Assembly: GCA_963693085.1 (NCBI GenBank)
Contig: OY856411.1
Span: 119,846,267 to 119,910,266 of the forward strand
DNA length: 64,000 bases
Origin: Alisma plantago-aquatica
Lineage: Eukaryota > Streptophyta > Magnoliopsida > Alismatales > Alismataceae
Direction: 5' to 3'
Part shown: positions 46,031-56,760 of the stretch, piece by piece
How the letters are laid out: the number at the start of each line of letters is the position of its first letter
How positions within the stretch are numbered: position 1 is the first letter of the stretch
Translations under genes and position numbers: made by a program
Notes under the pieces: model-generated
The model's input: only the letters and a program-made list of their open reading frames with translations
Database searches by the model: none
What the model was told of the DNA's origin: nothing

Positions 46031-47443
46031 CTATGGTGTAGCATGAGGTGGAGCACTAGGACTCCCAATATCAACATGGGGTGGCAAATGATCATCTTCG
46101 GCAACCTCAATCACAACATCACCACTTGACTGCTTTTGCTTAGCTTTGTCACTCTTTCTTTGACTTGCGGGATGCTCAAGTGTTTTCCCACTCCTTAGAA
46201 CTATCACAGCACTACCTTGCTCATGATGGGGAGAGAAAGCATGCTGTGGATGTGGAGGAGGTGGGGGTGATGGTTGGTATTGAAATTGAGGTGGAGAGGG
46301 AAATTGAGGTTGGAAAGTGAAGTTTTGGGAAAATGGAGGTGGTGAAGGTGGTGGAGGTGTGTAAGGCTTAGGATAGCCTTGGAAGGAGTGAATGGGATGT
46401 ACTTGCATGGGAGGTGGATTGTATAAAATTTGAGAAGAGGGCATGGGTTTTGAAGACAATTTTTCTTCTTGGAGAGCAATTATGAAAGATAGCTGCTCTA
46501 TCTTTTCTTCAAGCCTTGCAACATTTTTTTGGACATCATCAAAGATCTTCAATCTAGAGAGAACCTCTTCCTCAAACCTTGAGTTGTAGCTTGGACTTTG
46601 TAGTTTCGAGTAGCTATAGGGGTAAGGTGTCTTCACTTCTCCCTCAAAAGAACTAATGTAGTTGACCGAATGACAAGGACCATTTCCTCCTTGACTTTTC
46701 ATGAGTTTCATCATTTCTTCCATAGCCTTCATCACTTGTACATTGGGATCATTAGAAACAGAAGTCTCGCTAAAGACCCGACTCCCATCACAAGTCATGC
46801 TAGAAGTTTGGTTCCTTGAATTTTCCACCAATTTCTCAAACAACGGCCATGACTCCTCCTGATGCTTTGTCATGAAAACACCTCCAAAAGAAGAATCCAT
46901 TGTAGCTTGACCCCTTGATGAAAAACTGGAATAGAACGCTAGTACAAGCTGCCACAAAGGTATCTCATGATGCGGGCACTCTCTCGATAGCTTTTGCAAC
47001 CTATCCCAAGCATCATGGAACTTTTCATTATCCATTTGGCTGGAACTCACTATTGACCACCGCATTTGTGTCATCCTTGCAATAGAGTAGAACTTCCTCA
47101 AGAATGCCATCTTCATCTCACCCCAACTCATGATGTCTCTCCTTGAATCATACCATTCATTGGCCATATCCTTGAGTGAAACGGGGAACAATGTGAGCCG
47201 AATTGAGTCATCACTTGCCGTTGACGTTCTGAAGGTGGCACACATCTCTAGGAAGGCATCCACATGCTTGTAGGGGTTTTCACTCTCCAAGCCGTAGAAG
47301 GTGGGCAGGAGACCAAGAAGACCTGGAGGAATATAAAATTGCTCCCCTTGCATTTGGGTGACTCTATATGCAATAGGTGACTGGTAGTTGCTCGGCATGA
47401 AGTAATCTTGCAAGGACTTGCGAGGTGCATTTTGGTCTTCCAT
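46031..47443 (-). CDS. gag: Athila-type Gag polyprotein segment, open but C-terminally cut by a stop
   Basis: The ORF extends up to 47485, but the second Met at 47443 (MEDQNAPRKSL) is the likelier start because the gag match begins there. Domain order: Gag core (GLESENPYKHVDAFLEMC, then IRLTLFPVSLKDMANEWYD, CPHHEIPLWQ), a coiled-coil-like Lys/Glu segment (FDDVQKNVARLEEKIEQL), a long Pro/Phe/Gln-rich linker, and VLRSGKTLEHP, the phrase that precedes protease in Athila polyproteins. No zinc knuckle is seen. The TAG end at 46031 interrupts what reads on in frame toward protease. It is the best preserved coding region in the window. Confidence 0.85.
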   Translation of the reverse strand: MEDQNAPRKSLQDYFMPSNYQSPIAYRVTQMQGEQFYIPPGLLGLLPTFYGLESENPYKHVDAFLEMCATFRTSTASDDSIRLTLFPVSLKDMANEWYDSRRDIMSWGEMKMAFLRKFYSIARMTQMRWSIVSSSQMDNEKFHDAWDRLQKLSRECPHHEIPLWQLVLAFYSSFSSRGQATMDSSFGGVFMTKHQEESWPLFEKLVENSRNQTSSMTCDGSRVFSETSVSNDPNVQVMKAMEEMMKLMKSQGGNGPCHSVNYISSFEGEVKTPYPYSYSKLQSPSYNSRFEEEVLSRLKIFDDVQKNVARLEEKIEQLSFIIALQEEKLSSKPMPSSQILYNPPPMQVHPIHSFQGYPKPYTPPPPSPPPFSQNFTFQPQFPSPPQFQYQPSPPPPPHPQHAFSPHHEQGSAVIVLRSGKTLEHPASQRKSDKAKQKQSSGDVVIEVAEDDHLPPHVDIGSPSAPPHATP

Positions 47444-49154
47444 CTCGTTTCCTCCCAAATGGCTTGTCACATGCACAAAGCACAACCAAACAAAGGAAAG
47501 AAAGTTAGTAAACCAATATACACAAAGAATGTATAGAAAAATGAATAAAGAATAGCAATGATGAGGGCAGTAGGAAAAGTCAAAGCAAAACTAACTAGCT
47601 AGGCCGAACGCCTCTAATCCCTGGAAATGGCAGCAGAAAGCTTGGTGCAATTCCACTAGAGGTGCAACACACTAGCCGATTTGACCCGACTAGATGCGCC
47701 CCACGAGGTCAGAACACACGTGATGGGGATTTTCTTTCAAAATTTATAAACCTAACTTAACACCTACTCATACTAAAACTCTACACCCGCAAGCGCACGG
47801 GGTCGTGTCATAGTATAGGAAGGTGGCAAGTACAGGGTTGATCCATAGGGAAAAGAGGGGGCACTAGAGCCAGGTTAGTTTGGCTAGGTTCCTACTACGG
47901 AGACTAGGGTTAAGGGTTTAAAGGTGATTTGATTGTTAAACTACTATGAACAAATGAGGAATTAAAGACAAGAATGAAATCTATGTTAACCCTAGACTAG
48001 ATTAAGACTAAGAAGGAAAGAAAGGACTAAGCTAGGTATGAAAAGGCAAATTACACTAAGGCAAGCAAGAGGGAAGTAAAAGAGAAATTAAAAAGCTACA
48101 CTAGCATGAACAAGACAAGAGCAAAGCAAGAAGCTAAATAAGCAAGGAAAGAACTAATTAAGCTAAGCAAGCACAAAACTAGCGTTTCAAACACTAAAGA
48201 GATGTGTGGGCTGTTTAGGGGTATGAAGTTATCACTTAAGCTGGGGTTGACATATGAACATTATGATTCCATTTAGATTATCCAAACCAAACTACAAGTT
48301 AGAGTCTAATGAATTAACCTAAGCTACTAACTGGCCATGGATATGCTAGGTTGTGCATAGGGGAACTAGTCCCTAACACCCCCTACTACCCTTACGAGGC
48401 TCAATTGGGTTGGGGATTAGGTACAATTCAATTAGAGTCTAATCAAGTCTAGGTTTCTAGATTAGGCATTCCTAGGGCAATTACGGGTTGAGGGTAGTAA
48501 TGGGGAGGTGAGACTAGGGTTGTGGACCCCAATTCCCCCACATTCTAGCCTTGAGAAAGATCCATGATAATTGCGCTAGAATTACCTAATCTAGCTACTT
48601 AGATCTCTCACTTAGGTTTAGGGAGATTGAATAGGATGAAGGAATATGGGAGGCAACCTAGGGATCCAAGAATTGGACCTAGGGGCAAATCCCAAAATTC
48701 ACACATATAAGTAATTTGCCTAAATTCCTAGGTGATTCCCCACATGCAAATAGAATATAATCATTAACAAATGGAATTACAATGTTTACATGTCATTTTC
48801 TCCCAACATGGTATCAAAGTAAGATAATTTCCCCCAAACAACCCACCCACAGGGGCCTAGCTACTCATAAAAATGGAAAATATAAAAAGAGAGAAGAAAG
48901 AGATAGAGGTGGCCATGGAGCTCGAAGTAGTGGCTGAAACCCCCCTCTCCAGCAGCTGTAGGTCATCCTCCTCCCTCCTCCAGGAGAATGAAGGAGATTA
49001 TGGGTAAGAACTAGTCTAAACTAGTGATTTGGTGGTGGAAATGGTGAAATGGAGTGGATTTGAGGTGGATATGGAGTGGAATGTAGTGGATGGTGATTTG
49101 GGGAGCTAGGAGGTGGTGGAAGGTAGCTAGCCTCATGGCTCAGCTACCACCTAG

Positions 49155-49163
49155 GTATATATA
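49155..49163 (-). promoter_or_regulatory. LTR TATA box (minus strand)
   Basis: CCTATATATACC on the minus strand is about 800 bp from the LTR start and just downstream, in transcription direction, of the CACGGCCGTG cluster. Confidence 0.6.
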
Positions 49164-49229
49164 GGTGTGGGGAGGAAGCACTAGGTCAAGTAGGGGCAAA
49201 ATGGGCAAACCAGTAAAAACTAGGTGAGT

Positions 49230-49625
49230 TTTGTGAGTAGCACGACCGTGGTGGATGGGGTACGCCACGACCATGGTGGATGGGGCATGGTCGTGGGTTT
49301 ATTCCATCGAAGTTACAGGGTTTTGGTCTGAATGGCCACGGCCGTGGTGGTCACCACGGCCGTGGTGGATAGGGTGTTGCATGGCCGTGGTGGAGTACTA
49401 CGACCGTGGTGGGTTGGATGATGGCGGTCGTGGTGGTGTAAAATGGTCGTGGTAATCTTCTGTAGCACAACCGTGCTAGGTAGCACGGCCGTGGTGGTTG
49501 CCCCTTGCACAGCCGTTCTTGGCTGCATGACCGTTCTTGGATGCATGACCGTGGTGCTCTTTGCTTGACTTGGAGTTGATTTGCAAGTGACCTAGCACGG
49601 TTGTTCTGTGGTACCACGACCGTGC
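49230..49625. repeat. CACGGCCGTG palindrome cluster in the Athila-type LTR
   Basis: Exact CACGGCCGTG at 49337, 49355 and 49484, with many one- or two-base variants (CACGACCGTG, CATGGTCGTG, CACGGTTGTTC) spaced 15-30 bp, often followed by GTGGT or GTGGA. The core is a perfect 10-bp palindrome with two CG sites. It lies directly upstream of the TATA box in U3. The short ORFs on both strands here only reflect the repeat. Confidence 0.9.
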
Positions 49626-50179
49626 TGGGTCCTGGATGAGCAACTTGACTTTGTTCTTTGGATTTTCTTGTACATCTTTGCTTCAAATGATCTTTGGCCA
49701 GTAGGGGTAGGTTGAGGGAGCCTTGGACTTCACTTTGGGTCTCTCCAAAGGTAGAGGAACCCTAGGATCACTCCTTCTATCTCTCTTCCATCAAGTGTGG
49801 TCCAAATGCCTGAAAAACATGCAAATAATGTCCATAAGTGTGTTTTACAGAAAATAAGCATATTGGGAGGAATGACATGCAATCTAACAAGTATATATGT
49901 GATTGAAGAGAAAAAATGCACAAGATTAAGCCCTAAAATAGGGCTGAATCACCTATCACTACTTTATTACATTGAATTAGAGAAACCTCGAGTAACATTT
50001 GAGGGGAGCAAAGGTCGAAAAGCATTAACTTTACATTGGGAAGAGAGAGGTAGAGGATCGTATGCAGACCGAGATAAGAAAGAACCAAACCATTCAACCA
50101 TACACAAAAAAGGGGTTTAGGCCATAACCATGCTACACATCCACCATCAAAACCTCTTTTAGGGTGACGCATGTAAATT

Positions 50180-50197
50180 CACTACTATAGAAACAGC
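50180..50197 (+). repeat. CACTA left terminal inverted repeat
   Basis: CACTACTATAGAAACAGC, directly next to the ATT duplication. It is the transposase cleavage end. Confidence 0.95.
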
Positions 50198-50640
50198 CTT
50201 TGGCGTCGGTTGTTTAACCCCCCTTGGCGATGGTTTTCAAGTGACGCCTATGTGGGCGCCGCTAAAGGTCAAACTCTTTGGCGTCGGTTTTCTAACCGAT
50301 GCCTATCTAACATATAGGCGTCGGTTATATATAGTTGGCTGGTGTCTATAAGGTTCACACCACAAAAAAGAGCACCACCTAGGACACTTTCTGCATCGAT
50401 TAACAACTTAACAACTGACGCCATACACCCAGATGGCACGGCCGTGCTTCACTGCACGGTCGTGTTTAGTACTATAGGCATCGGTTTTATACTAATAAGC
50501 GATGCCTTTTCCACCACGGCCGTGCTATCCTGCACGGTCAGGTTGTTTGTCATATTAGGCGTCGGTTTTTATCTAATAACCGATGCTGTAGGCCTTTGAT
50601 GACTGTGTTCTATAAAGAACCGACGCCTATACTTTAATTT
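50198..50640. repeat. CACTA left subterminal repeat zone
   Basis: GGCGTCGGTT and its inverse AACCGACGCC or AACCGATGCC recur in both orientations, often as facing pairs. In En/Spm such subterminal repeats are bound by the TNPA-type protein. Two exact CACGGCCGTG copies (50437, 50515) are interspersed, the same palindrome as in the Athila LTR 1 kb away. Confidence 0.85.
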
Positions 50641-50908
50641 TTTTTTCTTATTAGTTTGCAGGCCTGCTATGGCTGGTCAGTAGGATGAGAACATGCCATT
50701 CAGTTTTCTGAACTACAGGTTTACGACATCCATTGATATCAACCTACAAACAGGCCACAAACCTGCAAAATCAACAAATATTTTTTCACACAAGTAGATA
50801 CATTCAGACATCAATTCAATTCTCACATTCACACATGTAGAATCATTCAAATACATGTAGAAACATTCAGACATGTATAAACATTCAGAAATATTAATTT
50901 ACAAAATA

Positions 50909-53900
50909 TCATTCAACATCGCTATCAGCATCCCAATTATATCTTACAATCGCCACTGCTTGTATGGCTTTTTCCCATTCTTCTCTTATTTCATTTAATG
51001 CTTCCATCGTATATGGAGCATGTACATTTTTTAAGCATTTACCTATAGTGTGGTCAGCTTTAAACACCTGCAAAGAGAATGATGTATATATATAAGTAAT
51101 AATATAAAAATAAGATTGATATATTTCATACTAACTAATGAGACTATATATAATACCTCATGTATGGTATTAATATCCAATGCGGCATGTCGGATAATTA
51201 TCTGCATAAATCGCATCACATAGTATGCGCATGCCCAGCCGTTGTCTTGTGTAGCGCACTATAAATTGAAACATACAAAATATTAAAAAATACAACTAAG
51301 CACAGTTCACATAAATAATATATACATTGGAGTCAAGAACTTACTTTTACGTTCTCCCAAATTATTGGTTGGTTCTTTCTCCTTGGGACATTTCCTCCAG
51401 AATTTTTGAATGCATCTAAACCCCTACATGTTAATGTAACATAGTAAATTGCATGATTAAATAGTAATGTAATAACAGATGTTAACAGATATAAAAATGA
51501 AATATTTCTCACCAGAATAATGGCATTCTCAATATGTGTCCAATTTTAGTGTTCAATGTACTTCCCACAGGATATAGATAATAAACAGTGAACGTCCCGG
51601 GGACAATAACTAGTAACTCCCAATGTCTCATGCTAGAGGTAAAAAAGTTAAAAATTAATAACTCAAAATGCACAATAAAAATGGAATTTTCTTAAGTCCA
51701 AATTATAAATAAAGTAAACTTACTTGACATTGAATGGAGCTATTATTATCGTCTTCTTTTGCTAACTGAAAACTGTAAAAGCATATATACAGTGTTGTTG
51801 AACACTATCCGGGTCTTTAGCTACCATACTAATCAATGATGGAATAAAAAATCCCACATGATCAAATGCAAATTGTTTGCATTGATCTTCGACTAAGTAG
51901 CTGCAAAACATGTATTATGTATGCATTAATATATAAGAAACCAGATCACCGGATCTTACACAAGGTATATGGATGTATAAACAAGATCTCACCTTATCGA
52001 TGTCTCTATCATTGATGTATTCAGCCAATCATACATAAACAGCTCAATAATATCTTGTATAAATAAAGAGCTATCGTATGATTGACCTGCATAATTTGCT
52101 TCTAAAGAAACAATTATAGGGCAATGTATATTATGTGCCCGTAGCCAACATGCCATTCCCCTACAAGCAGGACCTAACGGGTATTTTAGGTCAGTTGGAA
52201 CCCAACTTGGTAATGCAGGAAGTGGAGGTGGAGGCCTAGGTGCACCGGGTGTCTTCTTTTTAACCTGTATATATAATTTTAGATCAGTTGACCTCATATA
52301 TACACATTAACAATCTAAAGTAATGTAAATTTAACTTACAATTTCAGTAGTGTAGACGACATCTGCTTTGGGCCACAATATCACCCCACCTTCTGCCTCA
52401 CCAAGTGTATCAATATCTGGGTGGGCATATGGCAATGCAGCTTCCCTCATATCGGGTAAGACACATATCGGGCTCACACGAACGTAGCCCTGTGGCATTG
52501 GAGTCCCATGAAACGTTTCCCCAGGAAGGGACTCGTAAGCATTCACCTCTGCAACAACATAGTCTTGCATTCTTAAGCGGCATGGCTTCAATGCCTACAA
52601 ATTTACGTAAAGAATGTTATACATATATACATATCACCTTTCGAACATATCATCTTGAAATGACTAGCTACAATGTCATAAACAATACTTACTACAGACG
52701 TGCTAGGCGATGGGTCTCCAGGATTACTCGCAGTATGTGCATCAGGAGAAGAGTGGGTCACCATAGGCTGATTGGAAGCCTGAGATGCCTGCCACTGCAC
52801 TATTTCTTCCTTGACCTTCTCAACAACTATATCATTGACCTTCTTAGCAACTATATTCTCGACTCTCTTATTCTCCTATACATGGATAAAAGAAACATTA
52901 GCTTCTTATTATTGAATTCCTTTTTGCAGTAACATTCTTAAAAAAGAATAGGTTACCTCTTCTTGTGAAAGTCCCGCTCTGGGTTTGCGCTGGGATGGCC
53001 CAAAGAATGCTTTGATGCCCACACCAGCGCCTGCACCCCTAACACGTCCAGGATGCTCTGGGTTATCCAGAGCAACTGTCAATTCATCCCTTGTGCCCTG
53101 AGGGATGAACGTGCCTTGTTTCCTCTGCTCGTGTAGCTCCCGCTAATCACCATCAACAGAAATTGGTAAGTTAACACCACAAATAATCAATATTCAAACG
53201 ATTGCTCTAAGAGTTGTATTTTACCATTTTCGCAGCCGCCTCAGCAGTTACTGGCTTCTTTATTTCACCCTTCTTGTTTTGCCTCCCAGCTATCCAGATA
53301 TCATGGCGAGGCATGGGTGTGGCAGACTCCTGAGTAGTCGCAGACTCCGCCTGTAGTCTTTGGCGAACGCTTGCATAGCCCTTTGGACCCATAGTGTGGT
53401 CATGCACATTCAGTGCACGCCTTGCTTTTTGCGCATCACTGAGGGCCTAGTTAGTATGCACATTAATGATTTGGTTAGTAGAACTAAATGTTAATCTTGA
53501 ATAGGTGAATACAACATATATTAATTAAATTGGGAGTGACGTCTAATACCTTGAATTCTTCAGATTTTCTTGAAGAACCAAAATTGTCCCAATCTTCTTT
53601 GTCCAAGAAGTTCCATTGCTCAAGGGATGACTTCTTCTTCTTATCACCACCTTTTATGTATTCTCAATTCAGATTTGTCCTATATTTCCTAAGCATCTTT
53701 CCAGCACGTTGCATCATGCTTTTACGATGCAACTTCTCATCCAATGCAAACAAATTCTGTCAAATAGAATTCTTATTAACTAGTATCCAAAAATAGAATT
53801 GCAAATAATATAATTTGTAATCTACAAATTAGAATTGCAAATAATAATAACTCACGCATAAATCCTTCCATATCAAGTCTTTCTTTTCCTGAGGAACTTT

Positions 53901-54368
53901 ATGCCAATTATCATACTTAACACCACAATGGCTTCGAGTGACGCACCCAAGATAGTTTACAAAATTATTGCGGTTCACTCCAATTGCATTTCCTCCATTA
54001 TCAAAATCCACAACCAATTTTGATCCACTACCACTCAGTGCTATTAACTTCTTCGACAGAGTGATGCCCCTTTTCTTGTTAAGTGTTTGGTGATGTTCAT
54101 CAAGTTTCTCCAATGCTTCAGTGGGTACATGTTCATCATCAACCTAAAATTTGACAAAAATAAACCCACTGAATTGGCGCAATATAGAAATATGGGATAT
54201 ATGACATAACTAGAAGATAATGAATTTTATAGAAATATAGGATATGTTTTTAGAACTAACATTGGTATCCTCGCCATGCTCATCATGGACATCATGCTCA
54301 TCATGGACAGCATGCTCATCATGGACTTCATGTTCATCATGGACATAATGCTAATCATGGTCAGCCAT
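50909..54368 (-). pseudogene. CACTA second gene: TNPA-like transposase 24 / Ulp1-type (C48) protease fusion
   Basis: Exons can be followed by splice signals. Exon 1 (54368) encodes a His/Asp repeat. Exon 2 (54143-53856) has KKRGITLSKKLIAL and VGVNRNN-type blocks of the plant transposase Ptta/En/Spm family. Later exons carry KARRALNVHDHTMGPKGYA and NPEHPGRVRGAGAGVG, then a Pro-rich linker and a C48 cysteine-protease domain: HWELLVIVPG (catalytic His) and QDNGWACAYYVMRFM (catalytic Cys). The expected Asp in the YYLDP block is Tyr (YYLYP). It ends DADSDVE, stop, at 50909. In-frame stops in exon 1 (TAG), exon 3 (TGA) and the protease part (TAG) mark it as broken. Confidence 0.75.
54275..54368 (-). 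repeat. 18-bp coding minisatellite in exon 1
   Basis: Five units of ATGCTCATCATGGACATC type (plus strand) encode repeated VHDEHx on the minus strand, giving an acidic, His-rich N-terminus. One unit has a TAG. The length is a multiple of three, so copy changes keep the frame. Confidence 0.85.
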
Positions 54369-54515
54369 CTGAAAATGTCATTGAAAAGGCAAACATTTAG
54401 CATTTGTATTAACTAGAAAAAGGCAAACATTTAGCATTTGTATTAACCAAAAAAAGTCAAACATTTAGCATTTGTATTAACTAGCATTTGTTAAAAAATA
54501 TAAACATACATGTCT

Positions 54516-55908
54516 CTAAAATTGTGATCTTTTATCAATTAACAATCCTTCATTGTGATCTCCGCGCACATATAAGTCATCATTAGCTTCAATATTTTGT
54601 GGAGTTGGCAACCCAACTGAGAATGGACTGGAGTCATCATACTTATCATAGTACTCTTCTTCATCTATAGGATCTTCAATGAACTGTCTTTTACCATGAA
54701 GAACAACCGACCATTTATCATTTGCAGGATCATCGATATAGAATATTTGTTTCTCCTGTGATGCCAATATGAATGGTTCACCCTTCTCGCCAATCTTTTC
54801 AAAGTTCACCAAAGTGAAACCCAATTCATTCACTATAACTCCTTTGGTGTTATCAACCAAATTACATTTAAAGAGCGGAATTCTGAAATCTATGTAGTCA
54901 AACTCCCATATGTCTTCAATGAAACTGTAATATGACATTTTCGCTTCACGTGGACTCTTATCCTTTGCACTTGCAAAATACATAGTCGACTCTTGAAGAG
55001 TGACCCCACTGTTTTGGACGACACTCTTATCATCTTGGCTCTTTGTGTAATATGTGAACCCATTAATGTCAAACCCTTCATAAGACATAACATTTGGTTT
55101 TGGTTTAAAGGTGAGGCATTTGATAGTTTCTGTAATATCATTTGGTGTTTGAGATAGTTGATGTAAGACTTTATCTTCAAACCACTTAGTAAAAGTCTTA
55201 TTATGCTCTCTAGCAAGCCACATTGAACTTGCTCGAGGATGTTGTCTCTTGATGAAATTGGTATGTTCCTCGATATAAACACTCACTTCATCCATGTTGT
55301 GTAAAATATACAAGTGAGCTTGTTCCAACTGCTCACAGCTGATTACTTTCACCCGTGATCCCAAAATTCCTTTGCCCTCCTCAATATTCTTGTCATTAAG
55401 AGGAGTGTTATTACCACTCAGAAAGTCATTGGAAAAATCCATAACCTCTCTCGCCACATAACCTTCAATAATACTCCGTTCAGGCCGATAACGATTTCGA
55501 ACATCACCTTTAAAAACGCTCATGTATCATTCAAAGGGATACATCCAATGCAAGAAAATTGGTCCCAACATTTTAACTTCCCTAGTCAAGTGGACAACAA
55601 GATGTACCATGTTATCAAAGAACGAAGGAGGGAAATACCATGCTATCGACATCTACTGGTTTCGAGTTTGAAATCTCTCCATGCCAGTGCCATTCTGTAT
55701 AGCCTTGTACAATCCCGTTGCACATGACATGACTTTTGATTTCCTCACCAGTGTTGACTTTCAAATTGTTACCGTAATGCCTACATGGACATTAGAACCT
55801 ATCTGTATGTTTTTTCCTATGTTCCTTGGCAAATCTAATAAACTGATCAAGACCAGATATAAACTCTGGGGTGCAGCGATTGCGAATGGACATCCATGAT
55901 CTATCCAT
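54516..55908 (-). pseudogene. CACTA TNP2-type transposase lacking the DDE core
   Basis: The start MDRSWMSIRNRCTPEFI at 55908 is the transposase-associated N-terminal domain (CPC, then YTEWHWHGE). It is joined after about 20 residues to the DUF4218 end (FFDNMVHLVVHLTREVKML, then MYPFE) and DUF4216 (FRIPLFKCNLVDNTKGVIV, then GEPFILASQ). In full-length TNP2 several hundred residues, including the catalytic domain, lie between these parts. Stops occur in DRF-stop-CPC (TAA) and FE-stop-YM (TGA, one CpG transition from the usual Arg codon). The last 335 codons (55523-54516) are open. Confidence 0.85.
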
Positions 55909-56036
55909 TCTATGATCAAAGAGAAAACAAGTATATATTAGGACAAGATTAGGGTATACACTTACATCCTATCCAAGATTTACTCCTATTATCTACAATG
56001 AAGCTGGACTCCATACAAACAATATATAATTTAGTG

Positions 56037-56760
56037 ATTAGGTGTTCAAGAACAGTCCCAAACTGGGGACTATCCAAGATTTACTCCTAATGAGTAAATC
56101 TTGGACGGGTTTCTAGGCCAACAAACACATGTGATGTCATTCTTATATATAATAAATGTGTACCACCTATCCCATCCTTGAACACCTAATCTCACTAGTA
56201 AGTGTATAATGTGTATTGGGTTTTCAAGAAAATTTCGGCAGCATTTCCCCGCTGTTCTCTAAGTACATATGTACTTAGAGAACAAACGGGGAAATGCTAC
56301 CGAAATTTTCTCGAAAACCCAATACACATTATACACTTACATCTTAAGTGAGATTAGGTGTTCAAGAACAGTCCCAAACCGGGGACTATCCAAGATTTAC
56401 TCCTAATGAGTAAATCTTGGACGTGTTTCTAGGCAACAAACACATGTGATGTCATTCTTATATATAATAAATGTGTACCACCTATCCCATCCTTGAACAC
56501 CTAATCTCACTAGTAAGTGTATAATGTGTATTGGGTTTTCATGAAAATTTCGGTAGCATTTCCCCGTTGTTCTCTAAGTACATATGTACTTAGAGAACAA
56601 ACGGGGAAATGTTGCCAAAATTTTCTCGAAAACCCAATACACATTATAAACTTACATCCTAAGTGAGATTAGGTGTTCAAGAAAAGTCCCAAACCGGGGA
56701 CTATCCAAGATTTACTCCTAATGAGTAAATCTTGTACGGGTTTCTAGGCCAACAAACACA
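56037..56760. repeat. Tandem 315-bp units each built as long hairpins
   Basis: A unit of about 315 bp occurs about 2.3 times (phrase GGTGTTCAAGAACAGTCCC at 56041, 56356, 56671). Each complete unit contains a ~90-100-bp inverted repeat centred on GTACATATGTAC (centres 56268 and 56583) and a smaller hairpin CCAAGATTTACTC/GAGTAAATCTTGG with a 5-base loop. It lies upstream of the TNP2-like gene, inside the CACTA. It could be a MITE-like fold-back insert that was tandemly duplicated. Confidence 0.9.

Larger units (their letters stand above)
41921..49958 (-). mobile_element. Athila-type Ty3/gypsy deletion derivative (minus strand)
   Basis: In minus-strand order: 5' LTR 49958-47721, leader, gag (47443-46031), protease (45933-45319), then directly the conserved post-integrase phrase near 45070-45100, a motif cluster, a downstream ORF (44352-42580) and a 3' untranslated part. 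RT, RNase H and integrase are missing in one internal deletion. The 3' LTR is absent because the left side is cut at 41920 by the giant gypsy LTR. It is non-autonomous and dead. Confidence 0.85.
47721..49958 (-). repeat. 5' LTR of the Athila-type derivative (2.24 kb)
   Basis: On the minus strand it starts TGATAGGTGATTCAGCCC (49958) and ends in AATCCCCATCA (47721), giving a TGAT/ATCA inverted pair. The tail holds CCCTGTACTTGCCACC and a GTGCGCTTGCGG phrase, as in other Athila LTRs. It is followed by a G-rich GTGGGGCGC stretch that may be a degraded PBS. A TATA box and a palindrome cluster lie in the U3 part. The five bases to the right are CTACT; no left partner survives. Confidence 0.8.

Noticed and set aside
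46031..47485. Host proline-rich protein gene
   Set aside because: The N-terminal half matches the Athila Gag core and the C-terminus has the VLRSGK phrase before protease.
49255..49686. ORFs rich in Thr/His/Arg or Trp/Gly
   Set aside because: They are translations of the CACGGCCGTG repeat cluster.
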